Positions 60,639 to 64,000 of a DNA stretch of 64,000 bases are shown piece by piece. A program made the position numbers and the translations under genes. Source of the stretch: Cannabis sativa (Eukaryota; Streptophyta; Magnoliopsida; Rosales; Cannabaceae). The stretch's first letter is position 1. Each line of letters starts with the position of its first letter. The DNA is taken from contig NC_083609.1 of the NCBI RefSeq assembly GCF_029168945.1, positions 21,015,501 to 21,079,500 on the forward strand, in the 5' to 3' direction. The notes beneath the pieces are model-generated. The model saw only the letters and a program-made list of their open reading frames with translations. It ran no database searches and was not told the origin of the DNA.

Positions 60639-62512
60639 TGTTGGGTTTTATGCCCTAAATAAAATTCTATTTCAATGTAATCTTTATCTTTTAAATATCA
60701 ATAAAGAAACAGAAGTATTTTCATCACTTATTGTGTGTCATTTAGTTCATGTTATCATTTATATGTTTATTTGATTTATAAATTCATCCAAATCCATATC
60801 ACATTTATATTCTTGTTTATTGTGTCGTCAGCATAGTGGAAAGTAATCAAGATTATGTGATTAAATATATATTCCTAGATTTATCAGTACACAAGATTTA
60901 TCTGATATGACAATCTACAACATAGTTTACTTGCACCTTGAAGAAGTGCTATGTTCTTTCCAGGGCATTGGTTAAAGTAAAGCTTGGGTTGGATGCATGG
61001 AGTATGCATCAGAAGGGACCGATATTGAACTTTGTATAGATATGATAATTTACCGTAATATCTATTCAATTCAATATCACCTAGTTGATCCTAGATCAAA
61101 TGATCTTAATCCTGACATGGTTAGGTTCAATATCAAGAGTATTATACATGTTCCTTGATTTGTTAGTTAAGCCTACTTTTTGGTCAGGGTGATACGTACA
61201 TTTTGGGAACATGGTAGTGCAATTGAGTGGGAGCGCTAAACATAGATATGGAATCTATAGCTTCTTTCTAGACATAGAAGTGAAATGATGATTTCCTTCG
61301 AGCTTGGCTAAATAGAGATAAATAGTTGAGTACTCATTTCAGTGATTATGTTCACTGAAATATTGTTTATAGGGGGCTAAGTGTTTTAAGGATAAAATAC
61401 ATTGAAGGGCGTAACGGTAATTTAATCCCTATACAATGTAGATCATCTATAGAGGATCATTGATTATTGAGATTATAACAATGGATAACTAATAACGTAT
61501 CTATATCGTGGAACATATAGAGCGTTCTATATAACTGAGAGTGCAATTCTGAGTTCTATGAGTGGATGCAACAAGGAATTAATAAGTCAGTGAATTTACT
61601 TGGTAAGTTTTGGGTCTGCTTATTGGAAGCTCAGATATATAGGCCCATGGTCCCCATACTAGTTGAGACAATACTACTTGTAAGACTCAGTTAATTGATT
61701 TTGATTAATCAATTATAATTCTAAAATTAGACTATGTCTAGTTTATGAATTTTCACTAAGCAAGGGCTTAATTGTGAAGAAAGAGTTTCTAGGGTTCATT
61801 TGTTAATTAAGAGATTTTGGTTAGTCTAATTAATAAATATATTAAATGAAAATATTATTTAATAATTAAATTTTAGTTATTAAATAATTAGAATTGGCAT
61901 TTAAATGGTAAAATTGGAAAATTAGCGTTTTTGAGAAAATGAGATGGAGAAATGACAAAATGGCAAAATTGCAAAGTGGGGCTCATTATCCACATCATGG
62001 CCGACCACTTAAAGAGCATATTTACCATTTATTTTTTTTTCATTATTTTAATGTCAAATAGATCTAACCTAACCCTAGGTGGTTTCCTATAAATAGGTAG
62101 TGATGGCTTCAGGAAAAAGATGATGCATCTCCTTCCTTCAGATAAAAATTCAAAGCCTTCTTCCTATACCCTAGCCGCCACCTTCTCTCTCTCTCTTCCT
62201 CTCTTCTAAACCGAGCCTATAGTGAATGAGTGAGTGCCCACACACATGAAGTGGTATCTCAATCATAGTGTGTAAGGCTGTGAAGAAACCAGATTCAAGA
62301 GAAGGACATTCAGGCTCAGATCTTGGTGATACTCTGCTATAGAAAGGATACAAGGGTTAGAGATCTGAGTGGAAGGAGACATTATATTCCGCTGCAACCA
62401 CTGTAAGGTTTCTTATACTTTATATGTGTTTATTTCATATTGTTTTAGAAGTTCGGATGTTAAACAACATACTTGTTAGTAAATCTAAGATCCTAGTAAA
62501 ATAATTCCAACA
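60639..62512 (+). mobile_element. Solo LTR of the Copia family, plus strand, 1874 bp
   Basis: Begins TGTTGGGTTTTATGCC and ends TTCCAACA, with perfect ATATT duplications (60634-60638 and 62513-62517). It is an inverted homologue of the LTRs at 17150 and 19415. TATA box TATAAATA at 62088-62095 shows the transcription direction. No internal sequence. Confidence 0.9.
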
Positions 62513-62517
62513 ATATT

Positions 62518-62842
62518 TTTGATGTGCATGGCCGAGTTTCAAGATTAGAAACCGAGCTCACATGCTATGAACACTACATTGTAAAATTTTACATAAAAAT
62601 AATTTTAGAAAATGAAAATTACATAAAAATTTCTATGCCCCATTATTAGCTTACATTATTTTCTAGAAAAAAAATAATAACGAAGCCTACACTCGATTTT
62701 ACCATATAATTGATGATTCATCACCTCTCATACATTCACAATAATATAACCATCAATTCACATACGTATCACACATATAAATACATAAAACCCACACAAT
62801 ATTTAATGTATATACATTCATGGAACTGCTCTTGATACCAAT
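62518..62842 (-). other. Copia internal region with primer-binding site
   Basis: On the minus strand TGGTATCAAGAGC (62840-62828) lies two bases after an LTR-like end AATCAACA. It is a one-base-longer variant of the common initiator-tRNA-Met primer site. The rest (62518-62827) is non-coding. The target region of the solo LTR belongs to this element. Confidence 0.55.
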
Positions 62843-63035
62843 TGTTGATTTTTTGGTACTAAATCAGGTACGTAGCAGAAGATTTGTATATCTAATTATC
62901 ATTGTGCCATAGTCTCAAGGATCTCTAGATGTATATACATTAAATCAAAGCATAATTTATTTGAAAGAAATATATACCTTGTGAAGCCTATCAGGGTATC
63001 CTTGATTCTTTTTGTAAGTTGTACCCTTTCAAATG
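62843..63035 (-). repeat. LTR end fragment of a second Copia family
   Basis: Plus strand begins TGTTGATTTTTTGGTAC at 62843, directly next to the primer site, so this is the 3' end of a minus-strand 5' LTR. It is cut at 63036 by another element and differs in sequence from the six-copy family. Confidence 0.5.
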
Positions 63036-64000
63036 TTGGGATTTTATGCCTTAAATAAAATCCATTCCAATACAATTTCTTTTGTTATCAATAAAAGATT
63101 AGAAATCATTTATGTTTACATGTAGTTTTCATGTTTATGGTTTAATATACGATTTCTGTTAAATCCAAGACATATAGTTATTCACAATTACAGTGAAGTC
63201 AACACAGTGAAAGATAATTGTGATTATATGCTTCAAAAGATAATGTTCCATGATTCATCAGTGCACTGGATTTACACAGATGTGATAGTCAACGATAACG
63301 CTTACTTACACCTTAGATAAGTGTTATGTTCTTTCCAAGACATTTGCAAAGTATGCTAGTATCGGATGTACGGAGTATACATTGGACTGGGAACGATATT
63401 GATCTTGGTAAAGATATTATGATCTTACCATTGTATCTTTCTTAGTCAATATCACTGGTTTTAGGTCAAAAGATCGTAATCCTGATATGGTATTAAAGTT
63501 GATTTTATTCAAGATACTTAAATATTTGGCATTTTTCTTAAAAAGTTAATTAAATAGAAAAATTATATTTGTGTTGAAAATTAATTTATTAATTAATTTT
63601 GAACCAACTTAAATTAGAATAATTTTTTTAGAATTTATTTTATATAATTTCAAAAATGTATTTACTCTTAAATACATTAAATTTCGTATTTAGTCATATA
63701 TATTTATTGAGAATTAATACTAAGATGGAAAATAATTTCATTTATTTTCAGATCAATCTAAGTATAATTTTATAAATATTCAATTAAAATTTATATTTAG
63801 TGTTATCTAAATTAGTAATTTTAATTAAATAAATATACATTAAAATAAATATTAGATGAAAATACGTACTTTAAAATAATGAGTTGTATTATAAGGACAT
63901 TCGATCTCCATTGTTGGTTCTACATAGTTCTTGTTTTAGTGAGATTCATCCCTAATAGATGTTTGTTCATTAGCAATTTAACGTCGTAGAGTCTCGAGAG
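63036..64000 (+). mobile_element. Deletion-derived fragment of the Copia family, running off the window
   Basis: 63036 to about 63500 matches the first part of the family LTR (TGTTGGGATTTTATGCC and on, as at 60639). From about 63500 to the right edge it matches instead the internal region of the 1-21271 element read on its minus strand (14100-14750), including TTCGATCTCCATTGTTGG. The rest of the LTR and the first part of the internal region are missing at the junction. Confidence 0.65.

Overview
The window looks like nuclear DNA of a eudicot plant. It is AT-rich, has long intronic introns with GT..AG borders, and is packed with nested plant LTR retrotransposons (Copia, Athila, CRM, Tekay and Tat types), a CACTA element, a LINE remnant and MITE-like fold-backs. 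Two host genes are recognisable: a long-chain-base (sphingoid) kinase of the LCBK1 type and the variable subunit of chloroplast ferredoxin-thioredoxin reductase. The species cannot be fixed from the sequence; Cannabaceae or another Rosales family is only a weak impression.

Layout. Bases 1-21271 are one old minus-strand Copia element (its 3' LTR runs off the left edge). It has been split by an Athila-like element (268-7558), a Ty3-type solo LTR (11375-13792) and a solo LTR of its own family (17150-19044). Bases 21900-31786 hold a Tat-type integrase remnant cut by another LTR and by a Copia-family solo LTR. That solo LTR is itself split by a CRM-type chromovirus (24623-31486) with perfect GACAC target duplications. 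Bases 31787-41060 are an unclassified LTR split by a Tekay chromovirus (31869-40484), whose 3' LTR carries a CACTA element (37353-38567). Bases 41062-42440 are a minus-strand LINE remnant with a 0.6 kb insertion.

The gene-bearing part is 43.9-54.7 kb. The LCBK1-like gene has eight coding exons (44627-51634, 779 codons plus stop) and the intronless FTR variable-subunit gene (53969-54532) follows on the same strand 2.3 kb downstream. The two proteins act in different places: sphingoid-base phosphorylation, and ferredoxin-to-thioredoxin electron transfer in the chloroplast. Their link is positional; from memory the Arabidopsis counterparts At5g23450 and At5g23440 are also neighbours, which suggests conserved microsynteny.

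Bases 54.7-64 kb have no recognised host gene. They hold a minus-strand Copia RT/RNase H remnant (57.4-58.4 kb), a Harbinger-like MITE (59390-59973), a plus-strand solo Copia LTR with ATATT duplications (60639-62512), an LTR/primer-site junction of another Copia element (about 62.84 kb) and a deletion-derived Copia fragment reaching the right edge.

I found no defence system, operon, CRISPR array or clearly new coding system. The most informative signals are the datable nesting order, the recently moved but coding-defective retroelements, a G-box cluster in the Athila LTR, and fold-back insertions in or beside the two host genes. All ages, homologies and lineage names come from reading the sequence and from memory, not from searches.
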